NCBI GenBank assembly: GCA_000727475.1
Contig: KL647291.1
Location: 134,457 to 198,456 of the forward strand
DNA: 64,000 nt
Source of the DNA: Sarcocystis neurona
Taxonomy: Eukaryota > Apicomplexa > Conoidasida > Eucoccidiorida > Sarcocystidae
Direction: 5' to 3'
Part shown: one piece after another, positions 12,101 through 24,100 of the stretch
Numbering within the stretch: position 1 is the stretch's first letter
Layout: every line of letters begins with the position of its first letter
Program-made: the position numbers and the translations under genes
Notes under the pieces: generated by a model
Seen by the model: only the letters and a program-made list of their open reading frames with translations
The model's database searches: none
What the model was told of the DNA's origin: nothing

Positions 12101-15100
12101 AAGGGGAGGTTGAGCGCCAAACTCTTCCTTTCTTGGCAAGTTGAAATCATCGATAAAAATTACGAAACGTTTGCCCGCGAGGGGGCCTATCACACCGCGC
12201 CTGCGCTTTTCGAGACGCCCTTCGAGCAACTCCTGCGCACAAACCGACGCGCTGAACAAAGGTGGACTATCGCCGGAATACTTCGGCAGATCATCTTCGT
12301 GTCAATTCCACTCGTAAATAGTAAATTTCTCAATATCCAGGTAGTCTGTCCTACTTGGGTCTGATTAACGTGCGTTTGGGCGGAGAATGCGAGAAAAATC
12401 GTCTCTACATCCTCTGGTGCTCGCGCGCAGAGATATTCAGTGATGTTCGCAGATTTCCCCGTGCCATGGGCACCTGAACAGAGTACGTGCTTCCGCTGCG
12501 ACAACAGCAGCTTCAAAATGTATATCATCCGCTGCGAATCAACAGTCGGAACAACAATTCTTTCGTATGAAGCTCCTTTGGGGATGACATAGTCGTTAAT
12601 GCCTCCGTCAACTTCCGTCCAGAGCATCCAGGTGCCAGGGCCTTTCATGTCGAAACACAGATCAAACACTCCAGCGTTATCCGGAAGGGACAAGAAGGAC
12701 CACTGGGCTTTTTTCTCTTCCAGCCGGTGAAGAAGCCAGTCGCTGAAGCAGAGTCGGCTCGCAGCTGCCATACAAAGCATACCATGCGCCAGGAGCAGGG
12801 AAAAGATGGAAATTAATCGTGCGCTTGGACTCAGCACTCGTGCGGCCGCCCTTGCATGTACCGAGGCGGTCGGTGAATGGGCAAGACTTGAAGCAGCCAC
12901 GGCACAATTCATACCGTCAATAACAGCGCCAACGGACCACGTCAGGCCGAAGATAAGGGCTGGAACTAGCTTCCCTTCGAGAGTACTAAGCAGTTCGCTT
13001 GAAGGCGTCACGGTTTTTCCGGGAAAGAAAGGAGCGAATAAACACTCGAGAAGGCGTAAACATGATGTCCACAAGCTGATGTCCACAATCCGGATGATCT
13101 CTTTTGCATGGTTTCGAACGAATGCGATGGCCTCGGGCAGAAGGGTAAGGATTTCCTCCAGCGTTCTGCGGTGCTGCTTCTCAAACGTGTAAGGAAGCCT
13201 GTCCAGCCAGGAGCTGATAAGCACGTTCAGACCTAGCATTTGCGGTTCCATATACACCATTCCACAACGACTGACAGTCGCAGGCGACGCGACGGAAAGG
13301 TCTTCAGCCTGTTGGAGACACCAAACAGGTGGGAGTGATAAGCACCTTACAACCGTCTTTGTCTTGATACAGAACTTGGTAAATGTAAGACTCCACTGTG
13401 TGCGACTTTTACCTCAAACATCACTGTCACGCGCGGTGTCAGCAGGATAATCTCTCCAGAGTTCAGACACAACTTTTTGTTGTCGTCAAGCACGGAGTTC
13501 ATGCTTTCGATCCAAAGAGCATCCACTGGGCCGTCAAACAAGATCCAGTGCCTTTCGTCGGACGTGTTGCGCACAGCCTGGCGAAGGAGCACGGCCACCA
13601 CGCCGTCCGTCCACTCGTGGGTCAACTCGTTGAACTGGCCGTACAGCTGTCCTATTGTCAGCGCTTTTGGGTTCACGGTGTGAAGGTGTATCTGCCCAGT
13701 GGTAGCAGACAAAGTGATCTCAAAGGATTTACTGGCAGGAAAAGTGATTTGAGAGGATTTGCTGGGAACGCATATGCGACGTAGCTCCTCAGCTCCTTCG
13801 TGGGAGATACTTACCGTGCTGAAGTGTGACTTGCCGTGAAGCCCACATATTGCGTTTGCCAGAGTACGATAACAGCTCGTTTTGCCGCCACCCGTTGGCC
13901 CAATAAGCATCATGCCATGGCGCACTTGCATTGTATCGTACAGCTGCATTGCTTTGCCTACGAAGGCCGGTGTAGGCTGCAAACGTTGGTCAAGTGCGGC
14001 TTGGTGAACAGCGTCAGCTAGCAGTTTGTGATCCGCCGTCATAAGTTTGACGCCAGGGAACAAGTCCCTGATGATGTTTTCAAAAACTAACAAGTCGTCC
14101 GCCAAGAATTTTGGCACATTCACGTCTTTCAGAGCGCGTAGAAGCAGACGCTGCTCATCCATTTGCGGCTGTGCGCGCTTCAGCATTCCCGCTATCGAGA
14201 CAAAACCACGTAATCGCATCATGCGCACCTCGTTTTATGATCCCTCCCCCCGTAAGCGCAGACAACGTTGGACAGCAGCAGGTTAACTTAGAAATAGTGT
14301 AAAGACTGGCCTCTGCTGGGGCCCCTGTCTGTCTCAGCGAGGCTGTCTACTCAGAACTAGCCTGAGAAGGTGGACAACAGAGTGGTCCAGGAGATGGAGT
14401 ACAAGTGGAGCTCGATTACCCCACCAAGACGTACCCGCGTTTATGACTGATCGCACAGCCCGCATTCCGTAGTCGTAATGGTCGCAGGCAGAGAGCTGCT
14501 CTGAAGCAAGTTTAAAAGTGGCTATCATCTTTTTTGAGAGCTGCCGCGCGTTCTGGAAACCAAAACTGTAGAGCATAATCTCTCCTATCATTGTGTAATC
14601 TGGAATCTGCCAGATGATACGGAAAATCACAATCGTACGGAATCTGACAGAATAGTAACTGTATATTGACCCATCCCTTTCTGTAACCCGAAAGGAAGAC
14701 GTCAGACGTACCATCATAGCCATCGGCCTAAAAAGTGATTTGAGATTATCTGGTAGTTCGCTTCTTCCTGGATAACCAGGGTTCATGGTGATAAAGACGT
14801 TGAATACTGGGAACACGGTAATTTGCGAGCCTTCAAACTCAGTTTCCGTATTGTCTGTAACAGAGTGTGCTTGCACTTTCGCGCCAAAGAGTATCAGTAA
14901 CTGTTGCGCGACAACCGAGAGGACCTGGTCACGCCACAGTTTTTTCAGTCGCAGCACCGGTGGGTGGATCTACTCGCAAGACAGTGTTGGAATGGAGTGT
15001 GTTTATGCGCTTAGGCGTCTCCTGCTGAGCTCCTGAAGTGGAATTTTGGTATAAACGCCTCCACGAGAATCAGATTACGTGCCTGTAATTTTCGGTGGTG

Positions 15101-18100
15101 GCCTCGAGTTGCTGCAAGACACGTGGGAGCGCAGATGTCACGAAGCATCCCGGTGGACCACCTACCTCAACGTTAATGCGATTAAACTCGTCAAAGCAGC
15201 ACCAAGCACCTGCAGATGCCACACCCTTGAAGAACTTGCCCAGCGTCAGGTAGTCCATTGTGTCCGAACAATTGAACACGACGCATTGACGCGCCACTGC
15301 CTTGGCAAGATCCTTCGTTGTTTCAGTCTTTCCAGTGCCTGCTGGGCCTGTAAGCGCGCCTCCTGCGTCGAACAGCGGACAAAAATACCATCTGGTGATT
15401 GCGGAAAGACACTTGCGGGGCAGCTGTCCCAGGACACTGGTAAACTACGTGATAAAACGTGGTGTTCAAGATGGTGCTGGGTCTAGCCCACGCTTCTAAA
15501 GCTGATTCCACTGCCTGCACCGGGGGGTCAAGCCATAAGTTATTCATATGCGTTGCGAGTCGTATTCATCCTACCCAAATTGAGAAGCTGGGCGCCCATT
15601 AAGGTCATGTACGCCATGTCCGTCAAAGGTGTCAGAACCAGCCTCGAGGTGTTGCCCAAATATTCGTAGCCATACGGTAAATCAGTTTGTACACACTGGA
15701 CACAGCAACCTTCATCCCGCCAGTAATATCGTAGTTGTGAGATCCATTCGAACGCTGTCACCGAGTGGATGTGCCCATCTCTTAGTCGCTCGACCACGTC
15801 TTTAGCGTGTACATCAGTTACAATCAGCGCTCCGACGGTTACGCTGTGAGACGCGTCCAGTCGCGAGCGCATGAGGGTGACCTGTGATAAAGAACCAAGT
15901 TCGTCACGGCGCATTGTTGTTCTATTTTAGGGAAACAGTGGCTCACGCTTGGGTAAAGTCGGCACCTAAATTGTAGGGGTTCGGGCTATGGAAGCACGTT
16001 ATTAGCGCAACACCTGACAGGGTCTCCCAACAGCTCTGCAATTCGACAAGACCGGCATATTTTTACCACGTCGTACCGGCATTTCAGCAGCGCGTGTTCT
16101 TATGTGGTGACACTCGCATAGCTTACAAGTTGCAGAAGCTGATTGTTCATCTTTTCCAAATATGCTGACAACGTTCCCCTCCTTATAGCTACTTCGACGT
16201 TGGCTGTGCAGTGGATCTGACTCCCACAGAGTACGCACTGGCCGGGATGCTGTAGTACCCACTGCGTACGTTCAGCGTGCGGGTACGAAGTTATTGCTTG
16301 TAGAAGGGCGCCGCGCACAGATTTGCGCATTATGTGCTCAAGGTCGATCATCCAAGTCTCCACGTGTTTGTCTTGGGTGAGTAATGGCCGGGCAAAAGGT
16401 AGTCGCTCTCCTGCTCGCAGGCATTTACGCGCCCATTTTTACTGCGTAAGGGGAAACTTCTGCTTTCCTCGTGAGCGTGGGTGTGGATAGCGCGGTAAGT
16501 CCTTATTGACCCTCTTCCCGTTGTGCGCTGTAGCACTCTATTTCGTCCAATTTAATACACTAACTCTGTTTACTCACCCTCGGCTGAATACATAGCGGTG
16601 GCCGTTGTTGCGTCTTCAAACAAGAGTCGGTCCACGTTTTCAAACACTTTGCAGAGAAATGGTTGCACCCGTCTGGGGTCTTTAGTCTCTGATAATATTC
16701 CAAGGAGCTCATCGTTGGATAGGAAGTAGAATCGGGCAAACTGGCTTCGTTTCACATCTAGATACGATTCCAAACCATGCTGAGCCTTTTCGAGATTGTC
16801 GTTGTAATCTCGAAGCTTGTCCAAAAGACCGGAAGTTGAACAGAGGGCAAGGGCGAGGGGGCATTCTAGCGTGTGCCGCATAAGTACCCGCCAGCCAGTG
16901 TCAACGGAACGGAACCTGCATATTAACGTAGAGGTGCATTCGGAAGGATCACCGTAATTGCGAAACACTGTTAAGGGAAAGACTTGTCGAATAGGAAAGG
17001 CTTCAAATAGAGAGGGGCCGTATGAAAACACTACCAGTTAGATGCTTTCTCCTTACCGTTTCGTCTCCGAGGGCAGCTGCGTCACTATATCTGAAGAGTC
17101 GAACACCGGTTGCAAATACATCCAGGACCTCTGGCATCTAAGCCATTCATCCAGAGTTTCCGAGGCCTGATAAAATGCAGTCGCGCAAACGCGGGAGCCC
17201 TCTGCATGGAGGAGGTCCCTTCCACGCATGTCAGGAGCGGTGAAAGCAAACTCGGTCACTGTTTCATTCTTCTGAAAGCACAGGATGTACGCCTACGAGT
17301 AGCAGTTGTTGATACCACTCTTCGATTTCTTCTTCAAAAGGTCTTTTATCCGGGGAAAACTGAAGAGTTTGTGTGACTGCGATGTGCTCATCAAACAGAG
17401 CTATGATCTCATCGGTCTCCTTCAAAATGTACGTGTCCGTCAATTTGTACTTTTCCTTCAAGCTGAATGCAACTTTTTCCCATTCAGTTTTCATCTTCTT
17501 TAGCGCCTGCCTCCACAAGGACGCATAATCCCGAAAAAGCATACAATGATGAGTACTCTCACCATGGGATATCGTAGGCTAACTTCACCAGTGACAGCCT
17601 GTGTGTCTAGCCTGACATATGCAGTGCGGATAGTCGAAAATGTGGTAGCTTTTCAAGCGAGTTCTTCATAAAGGCGCTCCGACGATGAATTCGCACCCGA
17701 TAACAAAATGTAGCACTCACTTTTTCGATCAAAAGTTCACGAGCAGCGACGTCGCCTGTTTCCACAACTATGTCTGCAAATTGCGTGATCTGCAACTCAA
17801 GCAGTTTGTTCAGAGTAAAGTCTTCCATCCCAGGCCAGATCTTCTTCCCAATTGCAGTCGAAATCTAGTCGCCATTCGGAAGCAAAGGCATGTGCCACAG
17901 GACACGAAAGTTCGACAGGAGATGATGTACAAAGCTTTGTCCCTTTTCTTTCTTTCTGAACAGCTGACCGCTTATGCAGCAGGCCGCAGGATCGTTTACG
18001 CAGAGCTCCTAAAAGTGTCATGCCGAACACTGAATGGACTGCAGTTTTCCTATACGGAGTGCCAGTTTTCCCACACCCGTAGTACCTAGCTTACCTTGTC

Positions 18101-21100
18101 CCAGTGACGCATCCTCATGCCGTCGTGTCGGAGCGCGAGAATAAGAGGAACAAGGGGACTGAAATTCTCCAGTTCTTCCAACAAGACGGCCGCATGTTGT
18201 CGGATACTTTCAAGGCGCCGATCTTCCACAGCGCGCGTTACTTTGTGCATTAGTTGGATACCTCCATAGACCTACCGCAGTATACGCAGCAGTCGACGAG
18301 GATTAGCACCTGGCTGACAATTCCTGGATTCTACCTCTTCCGATGTTCCTGGTGGTCACGGCCTCAGGCCGTCCACCCGCAACCTCTGTTTTTGAAAGTG
18401 AAAGAGTGGCTAATAAGCGTCCTACGTAGGGCTTCCGCCTAAGCGCGTGATGCTACAAATGTCAAGAACAACCTTCCACGTCGTCGCCAACGTTGCGCCA
18501 GATTCACGCGTCCACTGGGAAAACGGAAGAATGAAGAGTGAGTGCCGACTTGAGGCAGCGACGAGAAGTACTCTTTCCATACGACGTCGTGTGGTCACCT
18601 GGCGTTCTAGTAGTTGCGAATCAATTTTGACAAAAGGCCCCTCAAGCCACTGAACCTTGTTGCTGGACCAGGCGGAAGCCGTAGACCACAGATTCACGAT
18701 AGGTTCGATTTCCTGAAGTCAATGACATAAAGGATTGCTGACTTTCACCGTCTGCAGGCATCCGGCAACTGCAGCTTCAATAACCTTAGTATTAGCTCCT
18801 CAGGGTAGGCCAGCATGAATGAAGAAAGGGAGCTTATGCCCCCTGGTGCTTGGTGTTCAATAATGCATACCTTAACCAAGTGCTGAACCCGAGAATAATC
18901 AGTAACGGCAGTTCCAAATAGGAGCTCTTTGCTATTGTAGACCTTTGCTAGCTTCACGCTGGCGTTTACGCGTTCGCTGAGAGACAGGACAGTCGAGTTT
19001 ATTTCCTCCAACTGCGCCATATCCTCGTAATGAGACACAGATTCAACCAGATTTTCCAGGTCCTGCAAACTCGCCGCGAACTCGGCCTGCACGACCCCAC
19101 AGAAGAAAGGAGTGCTTTCCTTCGATCGCCAACCCTAACCCGCAACACTGCACTGCCTGCTGATTAATCTGTTGCAGGCGATATTCCGGCAAGGATCTAT
19201 GTTGATGAAATGTAAGACAGTATCAGGAGCTACGGCGGAGGTGAGGCTTTATCGATGATTTAGGGGGTACCGAGGCGTCCTTGCGTGCACCTGTTGGCAG
19301 AGCATGTCTTCAAGGAAAATCTGTCGGTCTTTTTGCACGACATTTTCTATTTCGGCCGCGAAAGAGAGAATTTCTGAGGGAGATCCGTAAAGCTTCCATC
19401 GTAGCGCGTGGTCCTCGACATAGAGCTGCACGTGTCACATTAGAGAGCGCCCCATACGGGTAGATAACTCGAGGACGCCGTAATTGGGGCACGTCGGATA
19501 CGGTAAACAATACGTTTATACCTTGTATCCGAACTGCTCCAAGGTCTCAAAAGCGTGCGTGACGGCCTTTATATCCAAAGTCAAGCGATCTAAGCTAGAC
19601 GGGATATCGGCCAGAAATGCTTGGAGCTCTGTCACTTCTTCAATATTCCGCGGCCGCTTCTTCAGAGTCGCGAATACACCTCTAAATTGGTCCAGCATGT
19701 GAGTAGACTGGTCGCGAAACCTGGTCAGTCACAGACTCACAGTATCACTACCAGCTGTGTGTGTGCCACACAGGCGAGTCCGCTGCACAGCACTCTGCGT
19801 GCATTTAACAGTCAATACACGTGTGAGCACTGGACTTTTAGAGTGACACCGTGGAGAACGTGACTGTCGCAGTCAGGCTTTCAGGATAACATCCTGCAGG
19901 ACGCCGCTGCCGCAGCGAGGACGAATAATAAGTGTTTTTGATAAAGTGTCCACTCGCCTGCATATTCGAACACGTCGGAAGCATGCGGCAGCCTTACCTC
20001 GTAGCTAAGACATCCAAGATTAGGCTCGCGACTAGTTGCAATTTATGTGCTAGGTGCCTTTTGATTTCAAAGCAGTTCACGCGAAATGCTCCGAGCACGA
20101 CGTAGTTTGGAATGGAGGTCTCGAGCGCTTCGGCGCGCTGCAGGCCACGCCACTCTCGACCAAAAGGGTCATGGACGCGACGACATACGCCGCCGTATGC
20201 AAATGGACACACTACAGAGAGGATCGCACGCAGGTTCAGCTGTACGCAATACCTCGAGGTAGTCGTTTACAGCTTGTTTCAAAAGAGTAGTGCCAGACGG
20301 CCCCGTCGCTCGTCGTGCCAGCTGCTGTGCCACTTCTTCAGGCTTCACTTCCAAAATGTACGCGTACTCCTCAAACAGTTTTAAAAAGTGCTCGAGGCAC
20401 GGAAAATGGAATTCAAACGCGCGTCTTAAGCGCTTCTTGTATTCCTAATAAAAGACAGTTCAGCGCACGCAAGGAGTGTAGGCACTTCCATTGTAAGTCT
20501 GCGGACCCGGAGGGGAAGATGACGAAGTGTATACGAATTGGTGACACGCCGCACGCGTAACACGCGAGACACTGGTTCTCACGACATACATGTCTCCACC
20601 GATGCGGCTGCAGATGGACAACATTTGCGAGCGCGTTCACTGTGAGGAGTGCTGGTGAAACGAGAACCGCTGGGAGTGTGAAGCAACAGGAGGTAATTGT
20701 GCAGAACTATACAAGTGTGTGCAACAGTGTGCGTGACAACGGTCGTAGATAAAGTCGCGGAGGTGCAGAGTTTCTGCCGTCCACCCGCCGTGACATTTCC
20801 GTCAATGGCACTGTGTCTCGGTCATATTCATCCTGTCCCACACCTGTACGCAGGGTTCCTCCAAGCTCATCGACGCCAGAACATGTTTAGGATGGTTTTT
20901 GAATAAATGGGGAAGAACGAGTTTCTCCGGCTGTGGAATTTCCCCCATCTGAAGCAGCCTGCACGCCATAGGTAGAGGGGGCGGTCAATTTTGTACACAA
21001 CAGCTTGACACAAGGCGAGGTAGCTCAGCACTACCTATAACAGACTACATTCCGAGTCCGACAGCATGCAGTCACCCTTTTTCACATATGTCGAGGACGG

Positions 21101-24100
21101 CTTTCAGAAAGAGCCCCGGGTCCACGTTAAATTGGAACTCGCTGTCGCTTGGTCCTCTAGTGATGTCAACGACAAATAAACTGCCCAACGGCGTGTCTCC
21201 AGTTGCAGCCGCCCCTCCTGTCTCGTCACAAGTTAAAGAGACGACCATATCCTTTAGTCGCAACATTGTGTCGACATCGAAAGGGTGTGTTGTATATGCT
21301 TCTATCCATGCCGTAAAAGCCTCTAGGGAGTCCATCGTCATATGCCTGAAATTGATTTAACAGCCGCCTGCAGAAGCACTGGTAATGGGTCGTATCGCTG
21401 TTAACAAATCAATGAACGTTGTTAGGTAAAGCACCAGAGTGAGTACACGTGCCACACGGCACCCGCCGTACGACTGGGTTCGCAGTCAGTTGCCATTCTT
21501 TCGTTGGGTCGGTAAGAGCAATGATCGGAACGTTGAGCCGGCTGAGGCAATAGAACATGTGACGACTAACGACGCGTACTTACCGAAGGCTGTCCTGCAT
21601 CAGAAGGCTTGCGACGGTCAAAAGCTTTTTCATTTTGCCGTACTCATATGTCTCTTTGTTAGTTTCGTACAGGTTGAACCACCCCTTTCCAACACTTGAA
21701 AGATGCGTTTTAACTACTCGATATATATTTTGTACCCACGTGTCTTGCAGATCAGCTGACACCTAGATACAAACAGAGAGGCTGAAGAGGAACTATGGTA
21801 AAACCAGCTACTGCTCGCGTCCGTGGGCGCAGATGCCACCAGGGCGCGATGTGCCTTTTGACATGCCTGACTTATGTGAGAGCGCTGAATTTGCTTAAAC
21901 TCTTCGAGCTTCACTGCCTGAAAAATACACAGGCACAAACCCGCCCTGTGACGTCGGCGAACAGTCAGAAAGCAGGTTTGCATTAGCGACAACCAAGTTG
22001 TGCTGATTCGCCCACCCTTCCACAGTTAGCCAGCTCCTTGACCTGTTGAATTGCCTCCCTTCAGCACAGGGAGCTACCGGCATGACACGCTTGACAGCGG
22101 GGCTATCCGCTTCGCGTTTACGCCCTGATCGTTGCAGCGTGTCTTTTTCCGGGCCTCGCATACCTTGGAAATGTTCGTGCAATATATATGCCGCTCGAGG
22201 ATGGTATTGCACTCTGCGCGGATGCCAATCAAACTGCTTATAACTTCGTGCTTCACCAACAGAGAAGAGAAGCAAAAAGCACTGAAGGTAGCAGGGAAAT
22301 TGCGAGTCGGTATCTCGAAAAGGCCGGTTCTGCAATTAACCCAAGGAGATGTCAACTGAACACCCCCTGACGTCTCAGCATGTGCGTCTGCCAGGGAACA
22401 ATTTTTTGCTAAACGATAACGGACCGCTCACTTCTTTGGAGGAAAGCCTAGTAACTTTGGAGGCAATACAAGAGCTTTGTACGCTATGTCGTCGCCACTG
22501 TTACTCATGCGCTTATCGAAAGCAATTTTATTCATGGTACGAGTGAACAGAAGATTGAATTCCGCGAGCAAGGCCTCCACAGTAGTTACTGATATTTGCC
22601 TGTCTCGTTTGCTTGCAAAACGCCTTGCATTGTCACCGATCCATTTCATCCGGTCCGCCTCTGCAGCAACCGGAAAGAAAGGAGCGAATGAATGCAGACC
22701 GGCCACGCTACCAAGCGGAAGAGTGTGAGGCTTCAGGCGTCGTTATTTGTAGTCAGGTTGATTTTCGTCTAGGTGAAGCACTGCGCTGCGGCATTACCTA
22801 GTCCGTTCGTGTCTGTAATCGGCATGTTGTCAATACAGTAGTTGTACTGGATCAGACTCTCAGCATATCGCCTGCAGGCACATCATGCATCTACAATGAC
22901 GAACATTGTACTCAAGATAAGCTCTTTTGCCCGAATGCTGAGTGACAAGTATGAGATCTTGTGGCGCGCCACTGCAGGAAGGGCGTCGTCCTACCGTGAC
23001 AAGTGGGCGGCGGCTATCCGGTTTGCGAATTTGACAGGATCTTCAGCCTGTAACACTCGTGTAAAGAGAAGAGGCGCCGAATATGAGGTTTTCTGACGTA
23101 CTACACGTTGCTTGAAACCGTGGCACGTTTCCCAGATTACCTTGAACAGAAGGTGTAACCTTGGTACGAAAATCCGTGGTCCGTCCTCATGGATTCGAAC
23201 TACAAATTTTCTGAAGTGACCGTTGTAGCCCACAACCTGACAATCACACCACCTGGCATTTGCCTCTCCGTCCCGCGAGAAGCACTGCAGCATACAGGTT
23301 GGAAACAGATTGAGGGCATCACACTGTTCGCTCGATTTGCACTCCGTCACAATGCCCACCCTGTGTTGGGCTGACATGCAACATACTTGAGGTTCCACAT
23401 GTTTCTTCTCCCACAAATCAGCGGAACACATGTTGGAAAAGCCTTCGCTGCGTGTCACCACCACATACGGTGAAACCCTGATTGGCTTCAGTTGTGTTGA
23501 CTCACTCGAGCGGCCAGAGGAAGAAATCCACCATCAACGCCAAATCCCAGGTTAATCCACTCTTCTGGGGATCGGTCATCGTACGATGTGTCATCAAAAG
23601 GCTCCAAAGGCAACCTGGTGACAATGTCTTCATACGGGGGACTTTTTAACAGTGTTCAATGCACAACTCCTCCGATCACGAGTGCAGTCGCGATTCGGTC
23701 TACACTGGGTGATCCATAGACTCTGCCATTGATACAATCGTGCACACTATATCTCAAAGAGGATTGAACCAGTGCTGTCGCTGATGTAACGTTCACGAAA
23801 CAGAAGCCACAAACAAGAGACGAACGTCTTTTATACGTTGTCTTCAGGGGGAAATTGGGAGAGCATACATCTTAATTGTTCAGGTATTGCTCACCAGTGT
23901 CCAGAATTGGAGGAGACATTTTCGTAGTCAATGCCCCTTTCAATAAGGAGTTTCTCAATTTCGAGGGATGCGTAAAGTCGCATTTTTCTTTCAACCGTTA
24001 CCTTCCGCGGAGCTTTCGCAGGTTCGTGGGAGTATGCTTCCAGCACTTTCGGCTTGACGTTCGCTACGTCGGACTTTTTATCGGCCACCAATGCTGCAAA

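Noticed and set aside
22991..23464. A separate 157-codon gene
   Set aside because: The frame contains two dynein tail exon pieces ([17 protein letters not shown] and [15 protein letters not shown]) plus read-through intron.
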